Notes under the pieces: model-generated
The model's input: only the letters and a program-made list of their open reading frames with translations
What the model was told of the DNA's origin: nothing
Databases searched by the model: none
Assembly: GCA_010672825.2 (NCBI GenBank)
Contig: JAAHFU020000002.1
Location: 632,001 to 696,000 of the forward strand
Length of the DNA: 64,000 nucleotides
Direction: 5' to 3'
DNA from: Leptolyngbya sp. SIO1E4
GTDB lineage: Bacteria; Cyanobacteriota; Cyanobacteriia; Phormidesmidales; Phormidesmidaceae
In this document: in pieces, positions 53,362 through 62,423 of the stretch
How the letters are laid out: each line of letters begins with the position of its first letter
Numbering within the stretch: position 1 is the first letter of the stretch
Program-made: the position numbers and the translations under genes

Positions 53362-53982
53362 ATGGTTCTAGCGGCTGATACAACAGGGCTGAGTGTCGAA
53401 AGCTTTATTACCCAATATGGTGACAATGCCCGTTATGAGCTGATTGATGGGGAGCTGATTGAGATGGCGCCAACGGGTCCCCACGAGCAGGTTGCAGCTC
53501 TGATCAGCCGAAAACTCAATGTTGAAATTGATCGACTGGAGCAGCCATTTTTTATTCCCCATCGCTGTTTAGTTAAACCGTTGGCCTCTATCAGTGCTTT
53601 CAGGCCAGATGTGGTCGTGCTGGATGAACAGAAGTTGCCACAGGAACCCCTATGGTCACGGGAACCGGTAATTACGCTCGGCGAGACGATTCAGCTGGTT
53701 GTCGAAGTCGTTAGCAGCAATTGGCAAAATGACTACGCCCGAAAATATGAAGACTATGAGGCGCTCTGCGTTCCAGAATATTGGATCGTGGAACACCACC
53801 TAGGTATTGGTGGCAAATACTACATCGGTTTGCCTAAACAACCAACTATTACGATCTGCTATTTGGAAAAGGGTTACTATCAGAAGGTGCTGCTTCGTCA
53901 GGGTGACGATATCCCATCACGGATTTTTCCAAACCTCAGACTTTCGGCAAATCGGCTATTTGCATTAGGTGCTCAAGCATAG
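53362..53982 (+). CDS. Uma2-type (DUF820) PD-(D/E)XK restriction-like nuclease
   Basis: 206 residues from the ATG at 53362; a GTG at 53353 would add three. The family core is visible: RYELIDGELIEMAPTG, FRPDVVVLDEQKLP (catalytic Asp), LVVEVVSSNWQNDYARKYED (Glu-x-Val and Lys) and PEYWIVEHH. These nuclease-fold proteins are very numerous in cyanobacteria and often linked to mobile DNA. Whether they cut DNA in the cell is not settled. It converges on the AAA_35-TPR gene, with another Uma2 gene beyond it. Confidence 0.9.
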   Translation: MVLAADTTGLSVESFITQYGDNARYELIDGELIEMAPTGPHEQVAALISRKLNVEIDRLEQPFFIPHRCLVKPLASISAFRPDVVVLDEQKLPQEPLWSREPVITLGETIQLVVEVVSSNWQNDYARKYEDYEALCVPEYWIVEHHLGIGGKYYIGLPKQPTITICYLEKGYYQKVLLRQGDDIPSRIFPNLRLSANRLFALGAQA

Positions 53983-54045
53983 GCAAGAGGTTCTGGGTTT
54001 TAAATTTTGAGTTTTTGAAGTGAACTAAGAACTCAAAACTCTCCC

Positions 54046-57000
54046 CTACTCCGAACACCACTCTGTTATCCCTACCCCCGTCACCACTGCTGTCCGCTGA
54101 CACTCCCATCGATATGCAGATGGGGTCTTATCCCGAACGGCCTCCAAGACATTCCGAATCAAATCAGCAACCCATTCTTCATTCGGTGGGCTGCCAACTG
54201 ATCGAAAGATTAGGAATGCCTGTTGCAAGTTGGTTAACGCTAACGCAAATTGATCCTGCTCCCCATGAAGGGTACCAATATTCCCAAGGACAATCCCCTC
54301 TCGCGCACGGTCGCCCACCTCGCCACTAATCACCAGGGCCTGTTGATAGTATGACAAGGCTTCTTCATATTGGTTCTGAGCCCAATAAACTGATCCAATG
54401 TTGTTGAGGGTGGCTCCTTCCCCAGCGAGATCGCCCACCTCACGCCGAATCACCAGGGCTTCTTGGTAATAGCTCAACGCCTCCTCATATTGGTCCTGAC
54501 CGCCGTAAACCGTACCAATGTTGTTGAGAGTAGTTCCTTCTCTCATGAGATCACCCACCTCGCGACTAATCGCTAGGGCCTGCTGATGATATGACAAGGC
54601 TTCTTCATATTGGTTCTGAGCCCAATAAACTGATCCAATGTTGTTGAGGGTGACTCCTTCCCCAGCGAGATCGCCCACCTCGCGACTAATTGCCAAGGCT
54701 TCTTGGTAATAACTCAACGCTTCCTCATACTGGCCCTGATTGGCATAGACCAAACCGATGTTGTTGACAGCATCCCCTTCCCCAGTGCGATCGCCCACCT
54801 CAAGGTAAATCGCTTGGGATTGTTGGAAATAGGCAAGTGCCTGGTCGTATTGGCTCTGATTGTTATAAACCTGCCCAATCCGGTTCAAAATTTGGGCTTC
54901 CCCGGTGCGGTCTTCAATCTGTTGGGCTAGGGCTAATGCTTGCGTATACGTGTCTAGTGCTGCTTCATGGCCATAGGTCGCTAGATAGATCTCCCCTAAG
55001 CCACTCAAGGCAGATGCTTGCCCCTGGCGATTGGTAATCTCTTCAGCCATGCCTAAGCTGGCTTCGTATGCTTGAATAGCATCCTCAATAGGGCCAATCT
55101 CTCGATACACCCTTGCTTTGTTGCGATGGGCTTCTTCAATCCCCAATTGGTCTTGAATGGCTTCGGCAATGGCTAAGTGCTGTTCGTAGTAGCTGAGGGC
55201 CGTTGGGTAGTCGGCTCGAGCGTAATAGACTTCACCGATATAGCTTAGGGTCTGCCCTTCACCCAGTCTGTCGTTAATCGCCTGAGACAGCGCCAGGCTC
55301 TGCTCGTGGAACTTTAATGCCTTGTCAGGTTGCCCAATAGCCAGGTAAGCGCGACCTAGGTTAGCCAGGGCCTGGCTTTCTTCCAGTTTGTCTCCGGCGG
55401 ACTGGGCCATGGCTAAATGGTTTTCTATCTGAGGAATGGCTTCCCGATAATTCCCCTGTTTGTAAGCAACCTCTGCCAGGTTTCCTGTGGCCTGTATTTC
55501 TCCCTGTAGGTCTTGTACCGCCTGGGCAATCCTCAGATGCTCTTCGTGGTGCTCAATAGCTTTGGGGTATTGGCCCAGGGTGGCGTACATCACCCCCAGG
55601 TTACCGTTGGCATAACCCTGCCCCCGCAGGTCTTGAATCGTTTCAGCTTGCTCCAGGCTGCCTTGCAAATACTCAATGGCATTGTCAAAGCCCCCCAGCA
55701 CGTAATACACATTCCGCACCCGCTGCAGCCCCAGGGTTCCGATCGCCAGCTGCAGGGCATTCCCGATCTGTTCGCCCTCTTCCCTGAATTCTTGGATCTC
55801 TACAGTGAGTTCTTGGATCTCTGCAGTTCGATCTTTCTGTTCCTGTCGCAGGGTCTCGGTTTCGGTTCGCAGGCCGATTACTTCCTCGTTTAGGCTATCC
55901 AGTTCATCCGTTCGAGTCTTCAAGTCTGCTTGCACATTACTCAGCTGTGCATTCGCCTGCTGAAATCGGGTTTGGGCATTGCGGCTAGCAACTTCCGCCT
56001 CTTGCTGGGCTGCTCGGGACACGTCCACTTCCTGGGAAACTTGCTGATATTGGGTTTCCAGTTCTGTGGTCTGGGCTTCCAGCTCTGTTGTCTTGTCAGT
56101 CAAATCGGTCAGATCTTCTGTTAAGTCCGCATTTGAATTCTTCAGGTCTGCATTCGTCTCAGTGAGTTCCTGATTTTGGGTCAGGGCCGTCTCTATTTGG
56201 TCAATGGCAGCATTCGCCTGAATTTCAAAAGCCTCGGCAGTGGCTCTTTGTTTATTGGTTTCAAAGACAGATGCCCCCAACCCCAACAGAGCGGTGGTTA
56301 GCACCGCCGCTCCAATCCCGCTCCAGCGGCGGGTGTTGCGGCGGGCTCGGTGGAGGTCGGTTTGGGCCTCGGCCAGCCTGCCAGTAACCTGGCTGAGTTC
56401 GGCTTCGGCTTGCTGCAGGGCCTGGGTCTTCTCCACCAGCTCATTGGTCAGCTCATCCAGCTCAAAGTTGGCTTGCTCCAGCTTTTGCCGCAGGTCGAGT
56501 TTCTGGCTCTCCACCAAAAATTGATAATCTGAGCGGCTCAGGGTGCGTTCCTCGGCCCAGGCCAGGGCATCAGTAAGCGGTTCTCCCTGCAGTAAGTAGG
56601 CATCGTTTTGGCGATCTGCCTCTTCCCAGGCTTGGATGGCCTCGGCATAGGGGCGTACCTGGGCAAAGGCTGAGGTCACCCAATCCGAGTTAAATACCTG
56701 AGCATAGATGGGGTTGTAAACCTGTAGCTGGCCCTGTTGCTCCACCACTAGCCCTGTGAGCCGCAGGTCTACCTGGGTGGCGCTGCCAGTCGAGGCAACT
56801 GCTTCACCATTCAGGATTTGGCGATAGAGGGCCAGTAATCGGGTAGCCCGCTTCTCCCCCGCCAGCATTCGGGTTTGAATCGTCCGCAGGTGCTCCGGTT
56901 CGTCCTTCGACTCCCAGTTTTCCGTTATCTGCTGTTGCACCAACTGCTCAATATCCTCGGCGTGGGGAGGATCCTGCACAACCAAATCACACAGCTTTTG

Positions 57001-57744
57001 GGTCAAAAACGGCTGTCCCCCCGTCCAGTGCAAAATCTCTGCCAGCACTGCTTGAGGGTTCACCACTGCCCCTACCAACCCTGCCAGCAACGGCTGCGCC
57101 TCTGCCACTGAAAACCCCGTCAGCTGAATCGACCGGCCAATATTAAACGGCGTCCGTTCCGGATCTTGAATCAGGTCTGTGGGCGTCGCCACCCCCAGCA
57201 AGGCAAAGGTCAGGCGTTGATAAGCGGGGTCGTCTGACCGGCGGTTGTAGCAGGCTCGAATCAAGGCAAAAAAATCGTCCCGGTTGATGCCTTCCAGGCT
57301 CAGCACCGTATCGATTTCATCGATGAAAATCACGACTGGGCGGGTAATTTGCGTCAGCAGCACATCTCGGAGAAATCGTTCCAGCCGTCCGTGAGGCGAG
57401 AGCGGAGCTTGGACGTCCCACCAGGCAGCTAAACTGGGCTCGGGCTGCAGGTTCAACTCCCGCACCAGCAAGTCCATCAGGGTGTAGCACCAAGACTCGG
57501 AGGTGATGTCGGTATCAATGCCGCCGCTCAGGTCCAGGGTGGCGCAGGCGATATCTTCCTGCTGTAAGCATTTTTGGGTGCGCGATCGCAAACTCGACTT
57601 GCCCATTTGCCGAGAATTAAGCACATAACAGTACTCTCCTTGTTTCAGGGCCGTGTAAAAGTCTTGATCTGCCTGCCGTTCCACATAGGTGGGGTCATCG
57701 GGCAACAGGCTACCGCCACTGGCATGAAAGGGGGACACAGTCAT
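54046..57744 (-). CDS. AAA_35-like ATPase with membrane helix, coiled coil and TPR array
   Basis: 1232 residues. About 20-260 is an AAA_35-type NTPase (Walker A-like SRQMGKSSL with Lys49; Walker B VVIFIDEIDTVLS with Asp142-Glu143; TPFNIGRSIQL). About 260-400 is a helical/winged region. A coiled coil at 410-470 leads to one membrane helix (about 474-494), another coiled coil (500-680) and about twelve TPR units of 40 residues (690-1180; EEALSYYQQALAISREVGD type). In membership it resembles STAND signalling ATPases that sense a ligand with repeats. Units at about 54360-54440 and 54600-54680 are almost identical in DNA, so the array is recently duplicated. The ATG at 57744 begins MTVSPFHASGG. 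Confidence 0.85.
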   Translation of the reverse strand: MTVSPFHASGGSLLPDDPTYVERQADQDFYTALKQGEYCYVLNSRQMGKSSLRSRTQKCLQQEDIACATLDLSGGIDTDITSESWCYTLMDLLVRELNLQPEPSLAAWWDVQAPLSPHGRLERFLRDVLLTQITRPVVIFIDEIDTVLSLEGINRDDFFALIRACYNRRSDDPAYQRLTFALLGVATPTDLIQDPERTPFNIGRSIQLTGFSVAEAQPLLAGLVGAVVNPQAVLAEILHWTGGQPFLTQKLCDLVVQDPPHAEDIEQLVQQQITENWESKDEPEHLRTIQTRMLAGEKRATRLLALYRQILNGEAVASTGSATQVDLRLTGLVVEQQGQLQVYNPIYAQVFNSDWVTSAFAQVRPYAEAIQAWEEADRQNDAYLLQGEPLTDALAWAEERTLSRSDYQFLVESQKLDLRQKLEQANFELDELTNELVEKTQALQQAEAELSQVTGRLAEAQTDLHRARRNTRRWSGIGAAVLTTALLGLGASVFETNKQRATAEAFEIQANAAIDQIETALTQNQELTETNADLKNSNADLTEDLTDLTDKTTELEAQTTELETQYQQVSQEVDVSRAAQQEAEVASRNAQTRFQQANAQLSNVQADLKTRTDELDSLNEEVIGLRTETETLRQEQKDRTAEIQELTVEIQEFREEGEQIGNALQLAIGTLGLQRVRNVYYVLGGFDNAIEYLQGSLEQAETIQDLRGQGYANGNLGVMYATLGQYPKAIEHHEEHLRIAQAVQDLQGEIQATGNLAEVAYKQGNYREAIPQIENHLAMAQSAGDKLEESQALANLGRAYLAIGQPDKALKFHEQSLALSQAINDRLGEGQTLSYIGEVYYARADYPTALSYYEQHLAIAEAIQDQLGIEEAHRNKARVYREIGPIEDAIQAYEASLGMAEEITNRQGQASALSGLGEIYLATYGHEAALDTYTQALALAQQIEDRTGEAQILNRIGQVYNNQSQYDQALAYFQQSQAIYLEVGDRTGEGDAVNNIGLVYANQGQYEEALSYYQEALAISREVGDLAGEGVTLNNIGSVYWAQNQYEEALSYHQQALAISREVGDLMREGTTLNNIGTVYGGQDQYEEALSYYQEALVIRREVGDLAGEGATLNNIGSVYWAQNQYEEALSYYQQALVISGEVGDRAREGIVLGNIGTLHGEQDQFALALTNLQQAFLIFRSVGSPPNEEWVADLIRNVLEAVRDKTPSAYRWECQRTAVVTGVGITEWCSE

Positions 57745-57837
57745 GGCAACGATACTGCTTGTAAATAAGGGTTACAAATACGAATGGCTCATTAAGATAT
57801 GGCTTGGGTGTGTCACGCGGGGCGATGACGCACTCTA

Positions 57838-58494
57838 TCAGATTTGGTCAGGGTCAACCCCTAACGCCTTTAATTTAGTCTCCAACGCTCGAATACGCTC
57901 CTTTTCTTGCGCAAGCTGCTGCCCCAGTTCGGTATAGGTCAAAAACCTTTGCCCATCGGGTCGATAAATCTCTAACGTGTCAGGCGTCATCTGAAATCGA
58001 ATTTGCAGTCTGGGGCTGACCCAGCCGTCCATCGCTTCAATGATTTCCAGCGTGTCATCTTGGCGCTGAAGGCCCGTTAGCTCCAATTTATCAGGATCGT
58101 AGAGATAGTATTCTTCCACGCCATAGCGTTCATAAAACGCCAGCTTTCGGAGCATTTCCCCAAAGCGATTGCCTGGAGAAATAATTTCAAATACGACATG
58201 GGGCGCAATTCCTGCCTCTTCCCACTGCCGATAGGACCCCCTATCACCCTTTGGCCGCCCCATCACCACCATGACATCGGGAGCCTGTCGAATTCCATTG
58301 TCTCCCTGCACCGGATACCAGAGTAAATCACCAGCCACAAACACTTGAGGGTCATCGACAAACAGCAACTCCAGATTTTCCTTGATCACAACAATCCAGC
58401 GAAACTGCTTGGTGTTGTCGGCCATGGGCTGTCCATCACTGTCTGGATAATTGTTATCAACCGGGGAATCTGGTTTAAGTTGAACCATTGGCAT
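57838..58494 (-). CDS. Uma2-type nuclease with C-terminal coiled coil
   Basis: 218 residues. DUF820 motifs: IRQAPDVMVVMGRPKGD (Asp), PHVVFEIISPGNRFGEM (Glu) with the following RKLAFYERYGVEEYYLYDPD (Lys, Tyr). The last 30 residues form a coiled-coil helix (LGQQLAQEKERIRALETKL). It lies 57 bases after the TIR-ATPase gene and 93 bases before the AAA_35-TPR gene on one strand, so it may be co-transcribed with both. In that setting it may be the nuclease effector of the cluster; alternatively it is an independent repeat-family member. Confidence 0.88.
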   Translation of the reverse strand: MPMVQLKPDSPVDNNYPDSDGQPMADNTKQFRWIVVIKENLELLFVDDPQVFVAGDLLWYPVQGDNGIRQAPDVMVVMGRPKGDRGSYRQWEEAGIAPHVVFEIISPGNRFGEMLRKLAFYERYGVEEYYLYDPDKLELTGLQRQDDTLEIIEAMDGWVSPRLQIRFQMTPDTLEIYRPDGQRFLTYTELGQQLAQEKERIRALETKLKALGVDPDQI

Positions 58495-58551
58495 TCCTCA
58501 TTTTGCAAAGGCGGATTTGGCATCGAGAATCTCCCACCGCAATAGGATTGA

Positions 58552-60126
58552 TTAGCTGCCTCCCAGGCGATCACGGAAATACAGTCGATACAAATCACCC
58601 AGCGGCTCTACCGTATCGCCCTGCAGCCGAATCAGCCCCATACTTCTGAGCTTAAAGGCAGCCTGATCATTGATGCGAATAGGGCCATTGGCCATCACAA
58701 CAGTCTGCATTGCCGACCGCAGGGCATCGTGATCCACTAAATTCTCCAAATGATGGCGCAGGTGTTCGCCATAAGGCCCGGCCTGAGTTGGGGCTTCTGC
58801 CAGAAACACCTCTAGCGTGGTTCGTCCTTTAGCCAGAGCATATAGAGCGACCCGAATCAGGTACGGATGCCCCCCCAACATCTGCATCAGGCGCTTGAGT
58901 TGATGTTGCAAATAGAGGCCATGGCGCTGGGCTAAGTCTTCAACCTGCTCAGGGGTAAACTCCGGCAGTTCGATCGCCAGCCCCACGTTAAACGGCGATT
59001 GGTTAATGTCTAGAGGCACATACACCTCTTTAGAGTGGGTAATAATCAACCTGAGCTTTTGCCAGGTGGGGGTGTTTTTCTTTTCGTGCCAGGCCCGCAG
59101 CAGTCCAAAAAAGTCCCTGGCAATGGCAGGATACTGAAACACCTGATCCACTTCATCCATGCCCAAAACTAGAGGCACCGGCACCTTGGCAAAAATATAG
59201 TCCTGCAGGTAATTGCTGCACTTTTGTTTTTTGGCTAGGGGGCCAGTCCAATAGTTTGCCAACTGATCTGGCAACCCCAGCGTGTGGGCAACACTGGCAC
59301 ACAACCACTGTAGTAACCCTTCTAGGCTTTCAAAAATGTCGCCATCTGCCTCTTGAAACGAGAGATTAACGGTGCGATAGCCCTGCTGCTGGGCATGGTC
59401 TAACACCCGTGCCATCAGCGATGATTTGCCCACCTGACGAGGCGCTTTGATGCGAATGAGCGCACTAGGGTTAATGATGGCCTGAAAACAGTCTGCTTCA
59501 ATGGGCGATCGCTCCACATAAAAGGGGGACCCCAACGGCACCTGACCATCTGGAAACTCTAACGCTGCGACAGGAGTTGGGGGTGCAGTCTCATCGGGTG
59601 CCCCCTCAGGGACAAGCGCAGGTTCAGCCTCGGGTTCAGTTTTGGGCTCAGTTTCGGGTTCAGCCTCAATAACTTTCTCCGCTAGCTCAGTCACTACCTT
59701 GCGAATCCCTTTGGCAATGTCAGCCAGGGCCTCATCTTGATTATGCCAAGTGGTTACGGGTTGAGCGTTTTTAGGCAAAGCTTGCAGCCGACTGAAACTC
59801 GCCCCTTGCCAATCTACAGGCCGCAAAATCACCGGAATGACCACCGCCGCTTTCTGGTGATGGCGCTCCATCGCCCGGTTTAATTCAATGTCGTAGCAAT
59901 AGTCTGAATTCAGAAAATCAGCGCTGATCAACAGCAGAATAATCTGGGCCTGCTCTAAATGCTGGTCTATCTGCCCAGCCCATTCACTGCCTGCCGTGAT
60001 TTGGCGATCGTGCCAGGCGCTGAGAACCTTTTGACGCTCTAACAGTCTTAAGTGTTTAGCCAGTTCATCTCGCAGCGCCTCATCCCGATGAGAGTAGGAG
60101 AAAAACAGCTCAATCCCCTGAGTCAT
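58552..60126 (-). CDS. TIR domain fused to AAA_35-type ATPase
   Basis: 524 residues from the ATG at 60126 (an open frame continues 16 codons upstream without family character). Residues 5-150 are a TIR-type domain (LFFSYSHRDEALRDELAKHL, SADFLNSDYCYDIELNRA) with Glu81 at the site expected for NAD+ cleavage. An acidic Pro/Glu linker (EAEPETEPKTEPEAEP) spans about 154-185. The AAA_35-like ATPase (about 195-430) has APRQVGKSSL (Lys234), Walker B LVLGMDEVDQVF (Asp324-Glu325) and SPFNVGLAIEL. The ATPase is related to the one at 54046. TIR plus STAND-like ATPase suggests an NAD-depleting defence protein or a signalling hub. C-terminal sensor repeats are absent. Confidence 0.88.
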   Translation of the reverse strand: MTQGIELFFSYSHRDEALRDELAKHLRLLERQKVLSAWHDRQITAGSEWAGQIDQHLEQAQIILLLISADFLNSDYCYDIELNRAMERHHQKAAVVIPVILRPVDWQGASFSRLQALPKNAQPVTTWHNQDEALADIAKGIRKVVTELAEKVIEAEPETEPKTEPEAEPALVPEGAPDETAPPTPVAALEFPDGQVPLGSPFYVERSPIEADCFQAIINPSALIRIKAPRQVGKSSLMARVLDHAQQQGYRTVNLSFQEADGDIFESLEGLLQWLCASVAHTLGLPDQLANYWTGPLAKKQKCSNYLQDYIFAKVPVPLVLGMDEVDQVFQYPAIARDFFGLLRAWHEKKNTPTWQKLRLIITHSKEVYVPLDINQSPFNVGLAIELPEFTPEQVEDLAQRHGLYLQHQLKRLMQMLGGHPYLIRVALYALAKGRTTLEVFLAEAPTQAGPYGEHLRHHLENLVDHDALRSAMQTVVMANGPIRINDQAAFKLRSMGLIRLQGDTVEPLGDLYRLYFRDRLGGS

Positions 60127-60235
60127 GGTTTCACCCACCCGTGCCGAATCTTGCCGACATCTTACCTCATCCACTTTTCTCAGGGGAGGCGGTGGGCCGC
60201 AGTATCAATACCACGGATTGAAAAATCTGAAGCAA

Positions 60236-60697
60236 CTACTGGGATGATTGCGATCGCAGGTGAGCAACCAAAGCCTGCAGCCCTAACCGATAGCTGTCGG
60301 CTCCAAACCCGCTAATTTGCCCGACAGCAACCGGCGCAATGTAGGAGTGATGGCGAAAGGCTTCGCGGCGATGGATGTTACTGAGATGAACCTCAACTGT
60401 AGGAATGGCAACCGCCGCAATTGCATCCCGAATCGCCACACTAGTGTGGGTGTAAGCTCCCGGATTAATAATGATTCCGTCGAAGACGTTAAGAGCCGCT
60501 TGAATCAAATCTACCAGGACACCCTCGTGATTTGACTGTTGAGACGAGATCTCCACCGAGAGCTTCTGCCCCTCTGCCTGGAGGCGGCTATCAATACTTT
60601 GCAGTGTCTCAACACCATAAATGCCAGGTTCACGCTTACCCAGCAAATTTAAGTTTGGGCCATGCAGCACCAATACTTTCAAAACAGTTTCAGTCAC
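60236..60697 (-). CDS. aroQ: Type II 3-dehydroquinate dehydratase
   Basis: 153 residues. It dehydrates 3-dehydroquinate to 3-dehydroshikimate in the shikimate pathway, as a dodecamer. Motifs: [19 protein letters not shown] (catalytic Tyr in GIYG, and Arg), [17 protein letters not shown] and [17 protein letters not shown] (catalytic His). Length is standard. The 44-residue gene lies 18 bases upstream on the same strand. Confidence 0.96.
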   Translation of the reverse strand: MTETVLKVLVLHGPNLNLLGKREPGIYGVETLQSIDSRLQAEGQKLSVEISSQQSNHEGVLVDLIQAALNVFDGIIINPGAYTHTSVAIRDAIAAVAIPTVEVHLSNIHRREAFRHHSYIAPVAVGQISGFGADSYRLGLQALVAHLRSQSSQ

Positions 60698-60715
60698 AAA
60701 AAAGTGCCAAGAAAT

Positions 60716-60850
60716 CTACCGGGTACGGCGATCATCAACAGGCACAGGAATCGGTTCATGTTCAGGCTGAGCTTGTGGTCCGAATAGCGCATCGGCTAAA
60801 CGATCTAACCATTCCTTCAGCTTTTCCAGAGCCTTTTCGATGTAATCCAT
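60716..60850 (-). CDS. 44-residue protein upstream of aroQ
   Basis: Starts MDYIEKALEKLKEWLDRLAD, an amphipathic helix, then a Pro-rich tail (EHEPIPVPVDDRRTR). A good ribosome-binding site (AAAGGAG) lies 9 bases before the ATG, and aroQ starts 18 bases after its stop, so the pair should be one transcript. Similar tiny proteins with a helix and a Pro/Glu tail are, as I recall, seen next to aroQ in other cyanobacteria. Function unknown. It is too short for most gene callers. Confidence 0.7.
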   Translation of the reverse strand: MDYIEKALEKLKEWLDRLADALFGPQAQPEHEPIPVPVDDRRTR

Positions 60851-61001
60851 GTGTGCGCTACTCCTTTCGGCAACGAGTTCGCTTCTTATAGCTTAGGTTG
60901 CCCTGGGCAAGAACGACATCGACCCGTTCAACAGTACAGTTGCCAGATCAGTTTCATATGATCATAACCAATCCCTAAAAATGGTCAAGGTTAAGTAAAG
61001 A

Positions 61002-62258
61002 TCATAAAGTTTGAGTTACTCGCCGCAGTTGATCCAGGGCAGAACAGCAGCTGAGGTGGCGAATCCATTCTCGACCTCGTAAGTTTCCAAAGCGATAGGC
61101 CCGGCTTTCTACCTGGCCATTGGGGCCTGCAACCCCGATGTAGACTAGCCCGACGGGTTTCTCTTCGGTACCGCCTCCGGGGCCAGCGACCCCTGTAATT
61201 CCAATCCCCCAGTCTGTTCCTAATCGCGATCGTACCCCTGCTGCCATCTGACACGCCACCGGATCACTGACGGCCCCTTGGGTCTCTAAGGTTAAGGAAT
61301 CCACACCTAGCAAGCTGATTTTCACAGCATTGTCGTAAGAAATAACACCCCCTAAAAAATAATGGGAACTGCCCGGAACTGCCGTAATCATCTGACCCAG
61401 CCCCCCACCGGTACAAGATTCAGCCACTGCCAGCGTGTGGCCTCGGGCCTGTAACAAGCCCCCGACTACGGACGCCAGGGTGTCTTCATTGTCTCCATAG
61501 TAATCAGTTCCAGCAATCTTCAGAATTTCTTCAGCAACAGGGCTGATGAGCGCAATCGCAGCGGCTTCCGAAGTGGCCTTGGCAGACACCCGCAGCTTCA
61601 CAGTTCCCTGACTCGCATAGGGAGCCACAGTCGGGTTTTCCAGATCCAGCAGCGGCGCCACTCGCTCCGCCAGGGTGGATTCTCCAATGCCCCAAAATTT
61701 CAGCGTGCGGCTGTAAATGGTCGCCGAAGACCATCCCTGCCGTTGCAAGTAAGGGATTGCAGTCTCGGCCCACATAATCTGCATCTCTTTGGGCACCCCA
61801 GGGAAGGTCATGATGACCAAGTCCGGACGCGGTTCCCAAATAATGCCGGGGGCACTTCCTGCCGGGTTGGGCAAGACCTCAGCCCCTCGGGGCAAGAGGG
61901 CCTGCTTACGGTTACTGGGAGACATGTCTCGTCCCCGACGGGCAAACTTTTGGCGAATATCTGCCAACACCTCAGGGCGCTCTTCTAGAGGCACATCGAA
62001 AAAGTCTGCCAAGGTTTCAATAGTCAAATCGTCGGGGGTTGGCCCCAACCCACCCGTGAACAGGAGTAAGCGCGATCGCTCGCAGGCGATCGCCAGTGCC
62101 CGTTGAATCCGTAAAGGATTATCTCCCACAACGGTCTGGTAGTAGTGGGGAATGCCCAACTGGGCCAATTCTTGTGCTAAAAACTGGGCATTCGTATTCA
62201 GAATGTCGCCCAGCAATAGCTCTGTGCCAACGCAAATAACTTCTGCACTTCCCTGCAT
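61002..62258 (-). CDS. cinA: CinA family competence/damage-inducible protein
   Basis: 418 residues. About 1-170 is the MoaB/MogA-like domain (AEVICVGTELLLGDILNTNA, LFTGGLGPTPDDLTIETLA) and about 255-410 is the C-terminal nicotinamide-mononucleotide deamidase domain (LAVAESCTGGGLGQMITAVP, GIGITGVAGPGGGTEEKPVG). Together they recycle NMN and related nucleotides. In some bacteria the gene is part of the competence regulon. Length and order are standard. Confidence 0.95.
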   Translation of the reverse strand: MQGSAEVICVGTELLLGDILNTNAQFLAQELAQLGIPHYYQTVVGDNPLRIQRALAIACERSRLLLFTGGLGPTPDDLTIETLADFFDVPLEERPEVLADIRQKFARRGRDMSPSNRKQALLPRGAEVLPNPAGSAPGIIWEPRPDLVIMTFPGVPKEMQIMWAETAIPYLQRQGWSSATIYSRTLKFWGIGESTLAERVAPLLDLENPTVAPYASQGTVKLRVSAKATSEAAAIALISPVAEEILKIAGTDYYGDNEDTLASVVGGLLQARGHTLAVAESCTGGGLGQMITAVPGSSHYFLGGVISYDNAVKISLLGVDSLTLETQGAVSDPVACQMAAGVRSRLGTDWGIGITGVAGPGGGTEEKPVGLVYIGVAGPNGQVESRAYRFGNLRGREWIRHLSCCSALDQLRRVTQTL

Positions 62259-62423
62259 GGGTTTCTGCCGTTCCTATGAAGACAGCGTGTTCTTAATAGT
62301 GTCATGATTAAGGGCACTGCAGCGGCACTCACCCGAGATCGCCCGAAATCTCTGGGCATGCCCCTGGCCTCTCAGGGGGCAATATTACGGTCGCTGTCTT
62401 TACATATCATTCGTGCCTCCCCC

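Noticed and set aside
53362-60126. Restriction-modification system
   Set aside because: Uma2 proteins have a nuclease fold but no methyltransferase or specificity gene lies nearby.
60532-60891. 119-codon + frame over the aroQ start region
   Set aside because: Opposite strand carries aroQ and the 44-residue gene with a good ribosome-binding site; this frame has no motif.
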